A stretch of 64,000 bases of DNA from Martelella mediterranea DSM 17316 (GCF_002043005.1 NZ_CP020331.1:62001-126000); one strand, 5' to 3'; counted from the first letter of the stretch, positions 1 to 9,030 are shown. The notes: generated by a model not told the origin, from the letters alone. A program made the numbers and translations.

Positions 1-69
1 TTCCTTGATCTGCATGTCGGGACCTTTCGGCAAGTCTTCGTTGACGATCATTTCAGATGACGCGCTCAT
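1..69 (-). CDS. Partial gene start, unknown product (runs off left edge)
   Basis: An open frame begins with an ATG at 69 and stays open to the left edge (23 codons: MSASSEMIVNEDLPKGPDM and a few more). A weak purine-rich stretch precedes it. It would be transcribed downstream of the SDR gene at 159-917, 89 bp away. Too little is visible to name a family, and the frame could be chance. Confidence 0.35.
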   Translation of the reverse strand, partial: MSASSEMIVNEDLPKGPDMQIKE

Positions 70-158
70 CTTTTCAAGGCCCGAAACACGGGAAGGCAGC
101 AACCTCCGAGCAGGGATGCCGGGACCGTCCTGCCCGGAGTTAACGACCGATAGACGCT

Positions 159-917
159 TCAGCCCCTCTGCGACCATCCGCCATCAATTGTGATGACCTG
201 ACCGGTCAGCCATTCGTTGGCGGAACTGCCGAGCCGTAATATCCACGGCACAAGATCGGTTGTCGCCCCGCGACGGCCGAGCGGGATTTCAGCGGCTTCG
301 GCCTCTTCGATCGTGCTCGCCATCTCAGGGGAAAGCCCCATCATGCCGGTCAGCGCACCGGTTTTCACCGGTCCGGGCGCGATGGTATTCACGCGGATGC
401 CATCGCCAGCGAGCTCGACGGCCCAGGCTCGCGTCAGATGTTCGAGCGCGGCCTTGGTGGCCGCATAATGCGCCAGGCCCGGTGCGGCATTCTGCGAGAC
501 GGCCGTCCCGATGTTGACGACCGCGCCTTTCGTTTCCCGAAGCGCCGGCAAAGCTTCCTTCAGGAGAAGCGATGGCCCGGTGATGTTCACCGCACAAATC
601 TCAGCAATCGCTTCGCCGTCATAGGCGCCGATCGGAAGCGGCCTGCCGGCGCCGGCATTGTTGACGACCAGATCGAGCCGGCCCCAGCGGGTAAGCGCGG
701 TCTCGAGAATGCGCCAGCTGCCCGTTGGGTCGGCGACATCGGCGCGCACGGTCGCGACCGCTGCGCATTTCGCGGCCACACCGGCCAGTTTCGCCTCATT
801 GCGACCGGTTATGACCACATTGGCGCCCTGTGCCGCTAGAGCCAATGCCGTGGCTTCCCCGATGCCCGAACTCCCGCCCGTCACGATGGCAACCTTGCCC
901 TGCCAGTCTTCATTCAT
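159..917 (-). CDS. SDR family NAD(P)-dependent oxidoreductase
   Basis: A 252-residue classical short-chain dehydrogenase/reductase. Visible motifs are the Rossmann TGGSSGIG near residue 15, NNAGAG after strand 4, the catalytic YAATK pair, and a C-terminal IDGGWSQ segment typical of the family. I place the start at the second ATG (MNEDWQ) because AAAGGAAAA lies just upstream; the alternative ATG six codons earlier would bury that ribosome site. Substrate unknown. A MerR-like spaced promoter lies about 60 bp upstream, which suggests control by an effector-sensing MerR regulator located elsewhere. Confidence 0.9.
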   Translation of the reverse strand: MNEDWQGKVAIVTGGSSGIGEATALALAAQGANVVITGRNEAKLAGVAAKCAAVATVRADVADPTGSWRILETALTRWGRLDLVVNNAGAGRPLPIGAYDGEAIAEICAVNITGPSLLLKEALPALRETKGAVVNIGTAVSQNAAPGLAHYAATKAALEHLTRAWAVELAGDGIRVNTIAPGPVKTGALTGMMGLSPEMASTIEEAEAAEIPLGRRGATTDLVPWILRLGSSANEWLTGQVITIDGGWSQRG

Positions 918-976
918 CTTGATTTTCCTTTCCAATGAACGTGCGCGTTCCTGCGCTTCGCGACGTTCCTAGCGGG

Positions 977-998
977 TTGACGCTAGTGTCAGGGTCAA
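977..998 (-). promoter_or_regulatory. Candidate MerR-family operator/promoter
   Basis: An inverted repeat TTGAC-N12-GTCAA lies 60 bp upstream of the SDR gene. Read on the minus strand it gives TTGACCCTGACACTAG, resembling the long-spaced promoters that MerR-family activators untwist. No merR gene is visible nearby, so the assignment is inference. Confidence 0.4.
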
Positions 999-1111
999 GG
1001 GCAATCCTGAAGGCTGGTATGCAAGGGCAAGTAAACACTCGAACCACGGACGGGACACCAAAAGGGCGGATTGAGCGGGCAAGAGGATACTGGCAGGCCA
1101 TATCGATCGGA

Positions 1112-1136
1112 GGAACTTTCCATGGTGCTACCCGTT
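1112..1136 (+). promoter_or_regulatory. EcfG-type general stress promoter
   Basis: GGAAC (1112-1116), 17-nt spacer, GTT (1134-1136) preceded by CC, giving CCGTT at the -10. The start codon of the DUF892 gene is 30 nt downstream. This matches the alphaproteobacterial EcfG/RpoE2 consensus GGAAC-N16-CGTT. Confidence 0.75.
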
Positions 1137-1166
1137 GGAGGACTAACCAGAACAGAGGATTCCGAC

Positions 1167-1667
1167 ATGGCCATGAACTCGCTCAAAGACATCTACCTCG
1201 ACCAACTGCAGGACATCTGGAGCGCTAACACACAGTGCCTGCCCGTTGTGACCGAACTCGGCCGCGCTGCCCAAGACGAGGAGTTGTCCGAGGCGCTTAT
1301 CGATGGCGGCAACGGGATTGCCGATGGTATCGCCCAGATAGAAAAGCTGTGCAATGATCACGGCATCAAGCCAAACGCGGAGCATTGCATGGGTATGGAA
1401 GGCCTCGTAAAGGAAGCGCGCAAGCATGGCCTGTCCGATGAGATCACGGACGCTGACGTGCGCGACGCCGCCATCATCCCGCAATACCAGCGTATGGTAC
1501 ATTACGCACTTGCGGGCTACGGCACGCTGTCCGCCTTCGCCAACCGCCTCGGTCTGGACGGTGACGCGGCGATTTTGAAGAATTGCCTCGATCAGACCTA
1601 TGACGGCGACCGCCGCATGACCGAGATCGCCACGAAGGGCGGGGTCAACAAGGACGCCGCCTCCTGA
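1167..1667 (+). CDS. DUF892 (YciE/YciF-like) ferritin-like stress protein
   Basis: A 166-residue all-helical protein of the DUF892 family, related to E. coli YciF and rhizobial stress proteins. It begins MAMNSLKDIYLDQLQDIWSA; conserved acidic and His positions (EKLCNDHG, AGYGTLSAFA) suit a diiron-type four-helix bundle. The start at 1167 has an AGAGGA ribosome site; earlier in-frame starts overlap the promoter. Its own EcfG-type promoter and a strong terminator make it a monocistronic stress gene. A paralogue at 44061-44561 is organised in the same way. The biochemical function is unknown. Confidence 0.88.
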   Translation: MAMNSLKDIYLDQLQDIWSANTQCLPVVTELGRAAQDEELSEALIDGGNGIADGIAQIEKLCNDHGIKPNAEHCMGMEGLVKEARKHGLSDEITDADVRDAAIIPQYQRMVHYALAGYGTLSAFANRLGLDGDAAILKNCLDQTYDGDRRMTEIATKGGVNKDAAS

Positions 1668-1683
1668 ACTTTTTAGCAACCTG

Positions 1684-1718
1684 AAAGGGGCCGTACGAAA
1701 GATCGTGCGGCCCCTTTT
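1684..1718 (+). terminator. Intrinsic terminator after DUF892 gene
   Basis: Stem AAAGGGGCCGTACG pairs with CGTGCGGCCCCTTTT around a six-base loop, with one G:T pair and a T-run. It starts 16 nt after the DUF892 stop. Confidence 0.9.
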
Positions 1719-2492
1719 ATGGTAGGGACATTCGTAAAGTGGGCTACCGTGCGATGGCGTCGACATCTGGTTAGGGGTCGTATGCACGGCGGCGGCGCTC
1801 TGGCGGATGCTACCTGTGGTTTTCCACGACGGCTTCTTTGAAGCTGTGCCGGAGAATGTTTCGTCCCCGGAACTCCAAAAGGCCGAGAGGGCCACCGTAC
1901 GCGATGCAGGTAAAATTCGCTTTCTCGACTCGCGTTTTGGAAACCTGTCTGTCAGGTTTGGTAGCCCAACTTCTTGCCGAAACTAGAGAGCCGATGCCGC
2001 TTCAGCTATTAAACGACGGGGTGGTCGGTTCGTATCCCTTCAAGACCTAGTGCTGTCCGTCAACACAGGGTGCGCACCCCACTATCCAGGCGACGGTTCC
2101 AAAAGTGGCTTTGCGCCTCCATTGCGGCTGTACCGGTTCACTTGATGTTTACGTCAAACCTGTCATTCGAGGCAGATATCTGCGCTGGTTACTGACACTG
2201 CTCCCGCCACCTTCCGGGATTGGGTCCCTGATCTTGTGCGTGGAATCCCTCTACCAGGTCAGGTGTAGGTATGGATCTCTTGACCTGCTCCCAGTTCTGT
2301 CCGCGTCTATAAGTTAGCCCTGTTCACTGGAACTACCACGCCTGAACGGCCTCGGCTTGGCGCTTACGGCTCGAGCGACGACCTTGGTTGTTAAAAGAGA
2401 GACTGGCAAGGTGATTTGACCTCAGCGCCGTATCTCCTCGGGGAACCGGCGCGGCCTCTGGTAAAGCCGCTCAACGTCTAGTTCCAGAAAGG
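1719..2492. other. Gene-poor interval with possible gene debris
   Basis: No gene with convincing family features is visible here. A 59-codon plus-strand frame at 1807-1986 (starts MLPVVFHDGFFEAVP) has protein-like composition but no clear ribosome site or recognised homology. A second frame ends at 2050 in GSYPFKT-stop, the same tail seen at 19105-19126. I read the interval as decayed mobile or accessory DNA. Confidence 0.4.
2027..2048 (+). repeat. Short dispersed repeat, copy 1
   Basis: A 22-base segment containing TATCCCTTCAAGACCT that differs at one position from 19105-19126. Both copies read GSYPFKT followed by a stop, so they may be the 3' ends of two copies of one lost gene. Confidence 0.5.
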
Positions 2493-2527
2493 AAAATCGC
2501 AACGCCTCGCTCTTGTGTTGCGATTTT
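2493..2527. terminator. Bidirectional hairpin downstream of lacI-type gene
   Basis: Eleven-base arms AAAATCGCAAC and GTTGCGATTTT with a 13-base loop. T-rich tails on both sides allow it to terminate the minus-strand regulator gene ending at 2618. Confidence 0.55.
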
Positions 2528-2617
2528 TGTTGCTCATTTGAGTGTTGCTCAACGGATGGGTCGGCTCCAGTGAGATCCGGTGAGAACCTATGCCGTCCAC
2601 ACCTGCGACAGCCGCTG

Positions 2618-3649
2618 TCAGGCTGAGCTGCGCAGCATGATCTGGGCGTCGAGCAGAATTCGGTTGCTGACGGCGGGTGGGGACTCGTTGTCGAGGTTGG
2701 AGAGCAGAAGCTGCGTGGCGAGACGGCCGATCTCATCGTAGTTTTGAGCGACGGTGGTGATGGGCGGGCAGGCGTAACGGGAAAGCGGGTGGTCGTCATG
2801 GCCGGCGATACGGATGTCATAGTCGTCACCGCGTCCGACCTTCAACCCTGCTTGCCATGCGGCGGCGATTGCGCCGAAGGCGATACGGTCATTGGCGCAC
2901 AGGACCGTGCGCGTTGGCAGGCCATTGTCGCTGCGCAGGCTGCGTTGCATCTGTTCGAAGCCGAAACGTTCGAAATCCCAGTTATCGCATGGCGTGGTCT
3001 CGACAAGCTGTGGAGCCATCTTGAATGCCTCCATTGCCTCGATATAGGCGACTTCACGTCTACGCGCATTGTTGTTGACCGGCGGCATGCCAAGGTAGCA
3101 CGGCGGCTCCCCGGATCGGCAGAGATAATCGACGATCAGACGGAAGCTCTGACGATTGTTCGTGCCGACGAAGGACGAGGTCTCGTCGAGTGGAGAATCC
3201 ACGTAAACGAGCGGAATCGTGGTGCCGAGCTCACTCAGGGTCTGTTGGTGAGAGCGATCGCCGAGCGGGGCGATGATGGCACCGGCGATGTTCATCGATT
3301 TCAACGTTTCGATGGCGCGCTGTTCGAGTGCCGGATTGCCGTCGGACGACAGGATGAAGGCCAGAAAGCCCGCTTCGTTGGCCAGGAGTTCGACCCGGCG
3401 GGTCAGCGCCATGTAGAACGGATCGGTGGAATTCGGAATTATGATGCCGAGGATATTGCTGCGACGGCGGTTGAGATTCATCGCGAACATGTTCGGGCGA
3501 AAGCCGGATTGCCGGATCGCTTCTTCTATGCGTTCGCGGGTCTTGGCCCGCACCGAGCCGGGGTCGTTGAAATATTTCGACACGGTCGGCCGCGAGAGGC
3601 CCACGAGCTGGGCGAACTCCTCCATGGTTTTGACCGCTGGCTTATCCAC
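2618..3649 (-). CDS. LacI family transcriptional regulator
   Basis: A 343-residue LacI/GalR regulator. An N-terminal helix-turn-helix (MEEFAQLVGLSRPTVSKYF) and hinge region precede a periplasmic-binding-protein-like effector domain with typical strands (ILGIIIPNSTDPFY, GAIIAPLG). The start is GTG at 3649, chosen because GAAGGAAAG lies 6 nt upstream and because an earlier ATG would add a non-homologous extension. It is the likely repressor of the adjacent sugar operon (4109-9921), from which it is separated by a MITE. Effector probably a hexulose or its phosphate. Confidence 0.93.
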   Translation of the reverse strand: MDKPAVKTMEEFAQLVGLSRPTVSKYFNDPGSVRAKTRERIEEAIRQSGFRPNMFAMNLNRRRSNILGIIIPNSTDPFYMALTRRVELLANEAGFLAFILSSDGNPALEQRAIETLKSMNIAGAIIAPLGDRSHQQTLSELGTTIPLVYVDSPLDETSSFVGTNNRQSFRLIVDYLCRSGEPPCYLGMPPVNNNARRREVAYIEAMEAFKMAPQLVETTPCDNWDFERFGFEQMQRSLRSDNGLPTRTVLCANDRIAFGAIAAAWQAGLKVGRGDDYDIRIAGHDDHPLSRYACPPITTVAQNYDEIGRLATQLLLSNLDNESPPAVSNRILLDAQIMLRSSA

Positions 3650-3757
3650 GGTGCACTTTCCTTCGGCGACAAGGACCAAATCGATCAATAAGAACGGCTG
3701 CGACTTTACCTCAACAAAATGATGAGGCTAGAGCGCCGCAGCCGCAACCCACTGTTT

Positions 3758-4111
3758 TAGAGCCGTTCAGGCTTAAATGGAATCCGTTCTGTTTGCCCAA
3801 ACCGGTCATTCCACGCGAAGAAGTCCGCGCGGCATAGCCATAGCTATGTCGAAGGGCTTCGACAAAGTGGATGGCCGGTTTCGGCAAACCCGCAAGGGCG
3901 GCATTCCATGATCTTCTGATCATGGAATGAACACGCCCGCGATTGAGTCGGTTCAGCGCGTCAAGCGCGCTGAACTGGGCGGCATGAATTTGCGCCATTA
4001 CCGGCGGTCTTCGGCTTGGACATAGCGACGGCTATGCCCTGCGCCAAAGCCCTTGGTCCTGGCGCAAATTCCTTGCCGCAGAACGCTTCCATTTAAGCCT
4101 GAACGGCTCTA
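3758..4111. repeat. MITE-like palindromic intergenic element
   Basis: A 354-bp element bounded by perfect 25-bp inverted repeats (3758-3782 and 4087-4111, beginning TAGAGCCGTTCAGGCTTAAA). Inside are further dyads, notably a 12-bp stem, CATTCCATGATC, with loop TTCT at 3903-3930, and two CATAGCnnnnGCTATG-type hairpins. It encodes no credible protein. The right end supplies the TAG stop codon of the PF08013 gene (4109-4111). Rhizobial genomes carry families of such non-autonomous or mosaic palindromes. Confidence 0.8.
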
Positions 4112-5389
4112 GCCGCGGCAGGCGGCGAAATAGTCATCCAGAACGGCATCGACGGCGGCAATCGCCAGATCCCCGGCAAAGGGCCTGACCTCGCCGGCTC
4201 GCACACGCGGATAGAGTGCGGCGAGGTACTGACTGATCATGGTTTCGGGGATTTCCACGCCATCCAGAAGATCGAAGAGGGCTTCCACTGCCGCGGACAC
4301 TTCCGGCTGGGGCCAATAGTAGCGAATGCGATCGCTGTAGCTGAAGTGGCGCTGGACATGCTGTTCCGCACCATCGCCATGGTAGTATTTTTCCCAGTTT
4401 CCGGGCTTTTCTGTGAGTGCTTTTTCCATGGTTTCGATCAGGGTGGCGTCACGCTTGCCGGCAAACAGGAAGTCGGCGATCCGGTCGAGGCCGTAAAAGG
4501 CTTCGCGCAGCGCAAAGGTAAGACCAGGCCCGACCTTCAGAATAGCAAAACCGTCATTGACGAGGGCAGTCAGCGCCGCGCGCGTTTGATAATCGGTCGA
4601 ATGGGCTTCGAAAACGAAGGCCGGCATCTGTGCAAGCGTTGCGCTGAGGCTCTTCGCTGCCGCCGGATTGTAGGCGATGACGTTTTCGTTGCCGAATTCG
4701 ACGCCAGGCTGAACGACGGCTGCGATGGCGCGGCTGAAGGCGTCGGTCAGGCCGAGATCGGCAAACGCCTTTTCGTGGATCCTGACCGTTTCGAGCGCCG
4801 CATTGGCGTGGGTGACTTCCAGCACGTCGAGTTCTTCCATGGCCCCGCCGGGGATCGGAACTTCAGTGCCGATGATATAAACGGGCTTCATTCCGCCGGT
4901 TTCCGTGACTGCTTTTTCGGCGACGGCTGCCAGGCTTGCCGCACGCTCCGCCGTTATCGCGTCGGGCAGGGCGGCGGGTTCGCCGGCGCAGCCCATGGAC
5001 GTGTCGAGGTGCAGCTTGGTGAAGCCCGCACGGGCAAAGGCATCAATCATGATGCGGGCCTTTTCCATGGCTTCATCGGCAGGCAGGGACTTCCAGGGAT
5101 TGGGACCGAGATGATCGCCGCCAAGGATCAGGCGTTCGACGGGAAAGCCGACCCGGGCGGCAATACCTTCGGCAAAGGCGCGGAAATCGGCTGGCGTCAT
5201 GCCGGTATAGCCGCCATCCTGGTTGACCTGGTTGCAGGTCGCCTCGACCAGCAGCAACCCGCCATCCTTCCGCGCGTGGCGCATCGAGGCTTCGATGACG
5301 GTCGGATGGGCGGAGCAGATCGAAGGAATACCGTTCGGACCCGGTTTCGATTTCCACTGGGCGATGTCGCTGAGGGGATTGCTGGTCAT
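4109..5389 (-). CDS. GatZ/KbaZ-family (PF08013) protein, probable D-tagatose-6-phosphate 4-epimerase
   Basis: A 426-residue PF08013 protein with family hallmarks LLVEATCNQVNQDGGYTG, LGGDHLGP and FEAHSTDYQT. In enterics the family is called the non-catalytic subunit of tagatose-bisphosphate aldolase, but an Agrobacterium member is known to epimerise D-tagatose 6-phosphate to D-fructose 6-phosphate. With a PfkB kinase and sugar importer alongside and no KbaY/GatY aldolase in view, the epimerase role fits better. The start at 5389 follows GGAAGAAAG. The stop codon lies in the terminal base triplet of the neighbouring MITE. Confidence 0.85.
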   Translation of the reverse strand: MTSNPLSDIAQWKSKPGPNGIPSICSAHPTVIEASMRHARKDGGLLLVEATCNQVNQDGGYTGMTPADFRAFAEGIAARVGFPVERLILGGDHLGPNPWKSLPADEAMEKARIMIDAFARAGFTKLHLDTSMGCAGEPAALPDAITAERAASLAAVAEKAVTETGGMKPVYIIGTEVPIPGGAMEELDVLEVTHANAALETVRIHEKAFADLGLTDAFSRAIAAVVQPGVEFGNENVIAYNPAAAKSLSATLAQMPAFVFEAHSTDYQTRAALTALVNDGFAILKVGPGLTFALREAFYGLDRIADFLFAGKRDATLIETMEKALTEKPGNWEKYYHGDGAEQHVQRHFSYSDRIRYYWPQPEVSAAVEALFDLLDGVEIPETMISQYLAALYPRVRAGEVRPFAGDLAIAAVDAVLDDYFAACRG

Positions 5390-5439
5390 GTCGATTACTT
5401 TCTTCCGGAGTTTTGGCCCGCGGATTACGGGCCTGGGCA

Positions 5440-6399
5440 TTACTGCCTGGTGATCGCGATCGGCCCCGCGCCTTCAATCAGGGCGTCAAGCTCAGCGCGG
5501 TTGGACGTGCCTTCCATAGGGCCGATCTTCGTGACGGCGCGCGCGCCTGCGGCAGCCGCATAGGTCAGCGCTTCGGCGGGGGGCGAGCCGTTCAACCAGA
5601 AACTGACAAAGGCCGCGCCGAAACTGTCGCCAGCGCCTGTCGGGTCCAGTTCTTCAACCGCAAAGCCGGGATGGGTGAGGCTTTGGTCCGCATCGTAATA
5701 GCGCGCACCGGCCGCGCCGCGCTTGACGACGATAGCCTCGATGCCGGTTTCGAGCAGCTCATCAATCGCGGCTCTTTCCTCTTTTGCCGTCGTGAACAGG
5801 AAGAGTTCTTCACCGCTCGGCAGAAAGAGATCGGTGCGGGTAAGAACCGTCGACAGGGCCTCACGCATGCCGGGGCTGTTCATGATCTCGGGTCTGAGAT
5901 TGGGATCAAAGGAGACGGTGCCACCTCGCGCCTTGACGCTGTCGAGCGCTACCATGACGGTCTCGACGACGCTTGGCGCATAAAGGGCTGTGCCCATCAC
6001 ATGCAGGTGGGTGCAGGTTTCAATCGTCTTCCGGTTTTCAAAGGTCAGCGAGATCGTGCCGCAGGCGCTATGGCGGATGTTGAAGACGAAGGCACGGCTG
6101 CCGTCTTCGCGGTAGCGCACGAAGGCCGAACCGGTGGTGCCCTGCGGATCGACCTCTATACCGCTGATATCGACGCCGTCGGCCCTCAGGCGGTCGAGGT
6201 TCACGTGACCGAAATCGTCGTCGCCCACCCGCGAGATGATGGCGGACGAAACGCCTAGCTTGCCGACCTGGTCGATGAAGATCGCCGGTGCGCCGGATGG
6301 AAACGGGCCGATCAGCGGAACCGCCTCACGAAAGCCGTTTCCCTTTTTTGTGGCGACGATTTCAACGAGAACCTCGCCAATGGTCAAAACCTTGGTCAT
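5440..6399 (-). CDS. PfkB-family sugar kinase (tagatose kinase candidate)
   Basis: A 319-residue ribokinase-fold kinase. It carries the N-terminal GEVLVEI motif, FDPNLRPE in the middle and the C-terminal anion-hole signature DPTGAGDSFGAAF with the catalytic Asp. In this operon it should phosphorylate the imported ketohexose (for example D-tagatose to the 6-phosphate) before the PF08013 enzyme acts. It is 50 bp upstream of that gene and 18 bp downstream of the permease. An AAGGATC ribosome site precedes the ATG. Sugar specificity is inferred from context only. Confidence 0.88.
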   Translation of the reverse strand: MTKVLTIGEVLVEIVATKKGNGFREAVPLIGPFPSGAPAIFIDQVGKLGVSSAIISRVGDDDFGHVNLDRLRADGVDISGIEVDPQGTTGSAFVRYREDGSRAFVFNIRHSACGTISLTFENRKTIETCTHLHVMGTALYAPSVVETVMVALDSVKARGGTVSFDPNLRPEIMNSPGMREALSTVLTRTDLFLPSGEELFLFTTAKEERAAIDELLETGIEAIVVKRGAAGARYYDADQSLTHPGFAVEELDPTGAGDSFGAAFVSFWLNGSPPAEALTYAAAAGARAVTKIGPMEGTSNRAELDALIEGAGPIAITRQ

Positions 6400-6417
6400 G
6401 TCAGGTGATCCTTGAGT

Positions 6418-7380
6418 TCAGCTCGCCGCGCGCTTGGAGCGGACGTCGAGCCAGACGGCGATCAGGATGACGAGCCCCTTGACGATCAGCTGGTAGAAAT
6501 AGGGGACCGACAGCATGTTCATGCCGTTGTTCATCACGCCGATGATCAGCGCGCCGATGATGGTGCCGATCATGGTGCCGACGCCGCCGGCAAGGCTGGT
6601 GCCGCCGAGCACGGCTGCGGCGATTGCGTCGAGCTCGTAGCTCATGCCGGCATTGGTCTGGGCCGAGAGAAGACGTGACGACAACAGGATGCCGCTGATG
6701 GCTGCCATGATGCCTGACAGCATGAAGATCGAGATCTTCATCCGGTCGACCTTGATGCCCGAATAGGCAGCCGCCTCCTTGTTGCCGCCGATCAGATAGG
6801 CGCGGCGACCGAAGGTCGTCTTGCTGAGCAGGATATGGTTGAAGAGAAAGAGAATAACGACGATCCAGATGATGATCGGAACGCCGAGAAAGGCGCCGGC
6901 GCCGATTGCCGTCCAGGTTTCATTCAGGATCATGGCCGGTGCGCCATTGGTCGGCAGGCTGACCATGCCGCGATAGATACCCATCGTGGCGACCGTCACG
7001 ATGAAGGAGGGTAACATCAGCTTGGCGATCAATGCACCGTTGAAGAGCCCCATGAGCGCCCCGGCGGCAAGCGTCAGGACGACGGCAGGCACAAACCCCA
7101 TGCCAAAGGCGAAGCATTGCGCCCCGACCATGCCTGCCACCGCGATGATGGAGCCGACGGACAGGTCGATTTCTCCCAGCAGGATCACCCAGGTCATGCC
7201 GAAGGCACAGATGGCGATCACGGCGACCTGCTGAAGAATATTCGTGAAGTTGGCGACCGACATGAAGCGCGGATTGGCCACCGAGAAGATGACGCAAAGC
7301 GTGACGAGCGCCAGGAAAATGCCGCCATACTGCTTGAAGGACCGGCGGAGCATGGAATTTCTCGATTGGATCTGGGTCAT
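6418..7380 (-). CDS. Sugar ABC transporter permease (ribose/RbsC type)
   Basis: A 320-residue multi-spanning inner-membrane protein of the BPD_transp_2 (CUT2) family, with segments such as WVILLGEIDLSVGSI and AAVLGGTSLAGGVGT characteristic of RbsC-type permeases. The ATG at 7380 overlaps the stop of the ATPase gene (TGATG), indicating translational coupling. A longer open frame upstream lies inside the ATPase gene and is not used. Confidence 0.93.
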   Translation of the reverse strand: MTQIQSRNSMLRRSFKQYGGIFLALVTLCVIFSVANPRFMSVANFTNILQQVAVIAICAFGMTWVILLGEIDLSVGSIIAVAGMVGAQCFAFGMGFVPAVVLTLAAGALMGLFNGALIAKLMLPSFIVTVATMGIYRGMVSLPTNGAPAMILNETWTAIGAGAFLGVPIIIWIVVILFLFNHILLSKTTFGRRAYLIGGNKEAAAYSGIKVDRMKISIFMLSGIMAAISGILLSSRLLSAQTNAGMSYELDAIAAAVLGGTSLAGGVGTMIGTIIGALIIGVMNNGMNMLSVPYFYQLIVKGLVILIAVWLDVRSKRAAS

Positions 7381-8891
7381 CACTTTTGCCCCGTCGCGAA
7401 TGTCATGATGGTTTCGGGTGTCAGCTGGTCGCCCGAGGCGGTGGCCGAGATGCGGCCCTCGCTCATCACGACGACGCGGTCGCTCATGCCAAGCACTTCC
7501 GGAAGCTCGGAAGAGATCAGCAGGATTGCGGCTCCCTCGGCCGCCAGCTGGCGAATGATCTTGTAGATTTCGTACTTGGCGCCAACATCCACGCCACGGG
7601 TTGGCTCGTCGAGGATGAGCACCCTGGGTTGGGTCAGCAGCCATTTGGCCAGCACGATCTTCTGCTGGTTGCCTCCTGAAAGACTGCCCGCCGGCGTATC
7701 GAGGCTTGCCGTCTTGATTGACAGGCGATCGATTTCCTCAAGCGCAGCCTCGTCTTCCGCCCGCTGCTTCATCATGCCGATCCTGGCGGCAAACCTGCCG
7801 ATGGCGGCCATGGTCACGTTCGACGCGACGCTTTGCGAGAGTACAAGACCCTGTTCCTTGCGGTTTTCCGTGACGAAGCCAATGCCCTGGTCGATCGCCA
7901 CGGACGGCGAGGTGATGGAGAGCGGCTTGCCATCGAGTTCAACGGTGCCCGTTGCGGTCTTGACGCCGAAGAGCGCGTTCATGACCTCGGAACGGCCGGA
8001 GCCGATCAAACCGAAAAAGCCCAGGACCTCGCCCTTGCGCACCTCGAATGAGATGTCTTCGAACTCGCCGTCGCGCGACAGGCCCCTGACCGCGAAGGTC
8101 GGGGCGACCGTTTCTGCCGGGGCATCGACTTCGCGCGGCGGATAGATCTGGTCCATGGAGCGACCGACCATCAGCGCGATAAGTTCATCGATGGTGACGT
8201 CGTCGCGCGCGCGTGTCGTGACGTAGCAACCGTCGCGAATGACGGTGATGTCGTCGGACAGGCGCATGATTTCTTCCATGCGGTGCGAGATATAGATGAC
8301 GGCGACGCCGCGCGCCTTCAGCCGTTCGATGATGGCGAAGAGAAGTTCGGCCTCGCTGTCGCTGAGCGAGGACGTGGGCTCGTCGAGAACCACGACCTTG
8401 GCGTCGACGCTCAGCCCCTTGGCGATCTCCACCAACTGGCGCTGCGCAATCGAGAGGTCGCCGACCTTGTCGGTGACGTCGATCGGCAGGCCGAGATCGG
8501 CGACAAGGGCGCGTGCCATGGCAACGAGAGCGCGGTCGTTGATAAAGCCGGCAACCGTTGGCTCACGGGTCGCGAGAACGTTTTCAGCGACCGTCAGGTT
8601 GTTGCACAGGCTGAGTTCCTGAAAGACGATGGCAAGGCCGCGTGCGGCCGCATCCTGCGGGTCCTTCGGCTGGTAATCAGCGCCTTCGAGCCGGATATGG
8701 CCCGAGGTCGGCTGATAGACCCCCGCCAGGATCTTCATCAGGGTCGATTTGCCCGCGCCGTTCTCGCCGAGCAGCGTATGAACGCGCCCGCGCCGTACAT
8801 CGAGCTTCATGTTATCCAGTGCGGTTACGACGCCAAAGACCTTGCTGACGTCGCGAATCTGCAAAACGGTATCTTCGTCAGCCGTTGTCAT
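7380..8891 (-). CDS. Sugar ABC transporter ATP-binding protein (RbsA type, two ATPase domains)
   Basis: A 503-residue duplicated ATPase. The first domain has Walker A GENGAGKST, a signature near DLSIAQRQLVEIAKGL and Walker B VVLDEPTSSL. The second keeps LSGGNQQKIVLAKWL and LILDEPTRGVD but its P-loop is degenerate (GLIGSGRSE), usual for RbsA/MglA proteins. A GGGGAGAC ribosome site precedes the ATG. It energises the importer with 6418-7380 and 9031-9921. Confidence 0.94.
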   Translation of the reverse strand: MTTADEDTVLQIRDVSKVFGVVTALDNMKLDVRRGRVHTLLGENGAGKSTLMKILAGVYQPTSGHIRLEGADYQPKDPQDAAARGLAIVFQELSLCNNLTVAENVLATREPTVAGFINDRALVAMARALVADLGLPIDVTDKVGDLSIAQRQLVEIAKGLSVDAKVVVLDEPTSSLSDSEAELLFAIIERLKARGVAVIYISHRMEEIMRLSDDITVIRDGCYVTTRARDDVTIDELIALMVGRSMDQIYPPREVDAPAETVAPTFAVRGLSRDGEFEDISFEVRKGEVLGFFGLIGSGRSEVMNALFGVKTATGTVELDGKPLSITSPSVAIDQGIGFVTENRKEQGLVLSQSVASNVTMAAIGRFAARIGMMKQRAEDEAALEEIDRLSIKTASLDTPAGSLSGGNQQKIVLAKWLLTQPRVLILDEPTRGVDVGAKYEIYKIIRQLAAEGAAILLISSELPEVLGMSDRVVVMSEGRISATASGDQLTPETIMTFATGQK

Positions 8892-8986
8892 GCGACGTCT
8901 CCCCGTACCCGTCTCATTGTCTTGAGTTTAGGATATTGGCCCGCGACATTGCCTATCGGGCCTGCGCTGCAGCGCCTTTACGCCGT

Positions 8987-9010
8987 CCCCGGATCCGTGC
9001 GGATCCGGGG
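8987..9010. promoter_or_regulatory. Intra-operon stem-loop after binding-protein gene
   Basis: A perfect 10-bp GC stem CCCCGGATCC / GGATCCGGGG with loop GTGC lies 20 bp after the binding-protein stop and before the ATPase. There is no U-run. Such hairpins commonly stabilise the abundant binding-protein message and reduce downstream expression. Confidence 0.6.
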
Positions 9011-9030
9011 CGGACAGCCTTGGGAGGCTT

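Noticed and set aside
2744..3691. 315-codon plus-strand frame opposite the LacI-type gene
   Set aside because: Antisense shadow; the minus strand has the helix-turn-helix and effector domains.
4346..5563. 405-codon plus-strand frame opposite the PF08013 gene
   Set aside because: Antisense shadow of a recognisable enzyme gene, no ribosome site.
8987..9010. Full intrinsic terminator after the sugar-binding protein gene
   Set aside because: The stem is strong but lacks a U-run and lies inside an operon.
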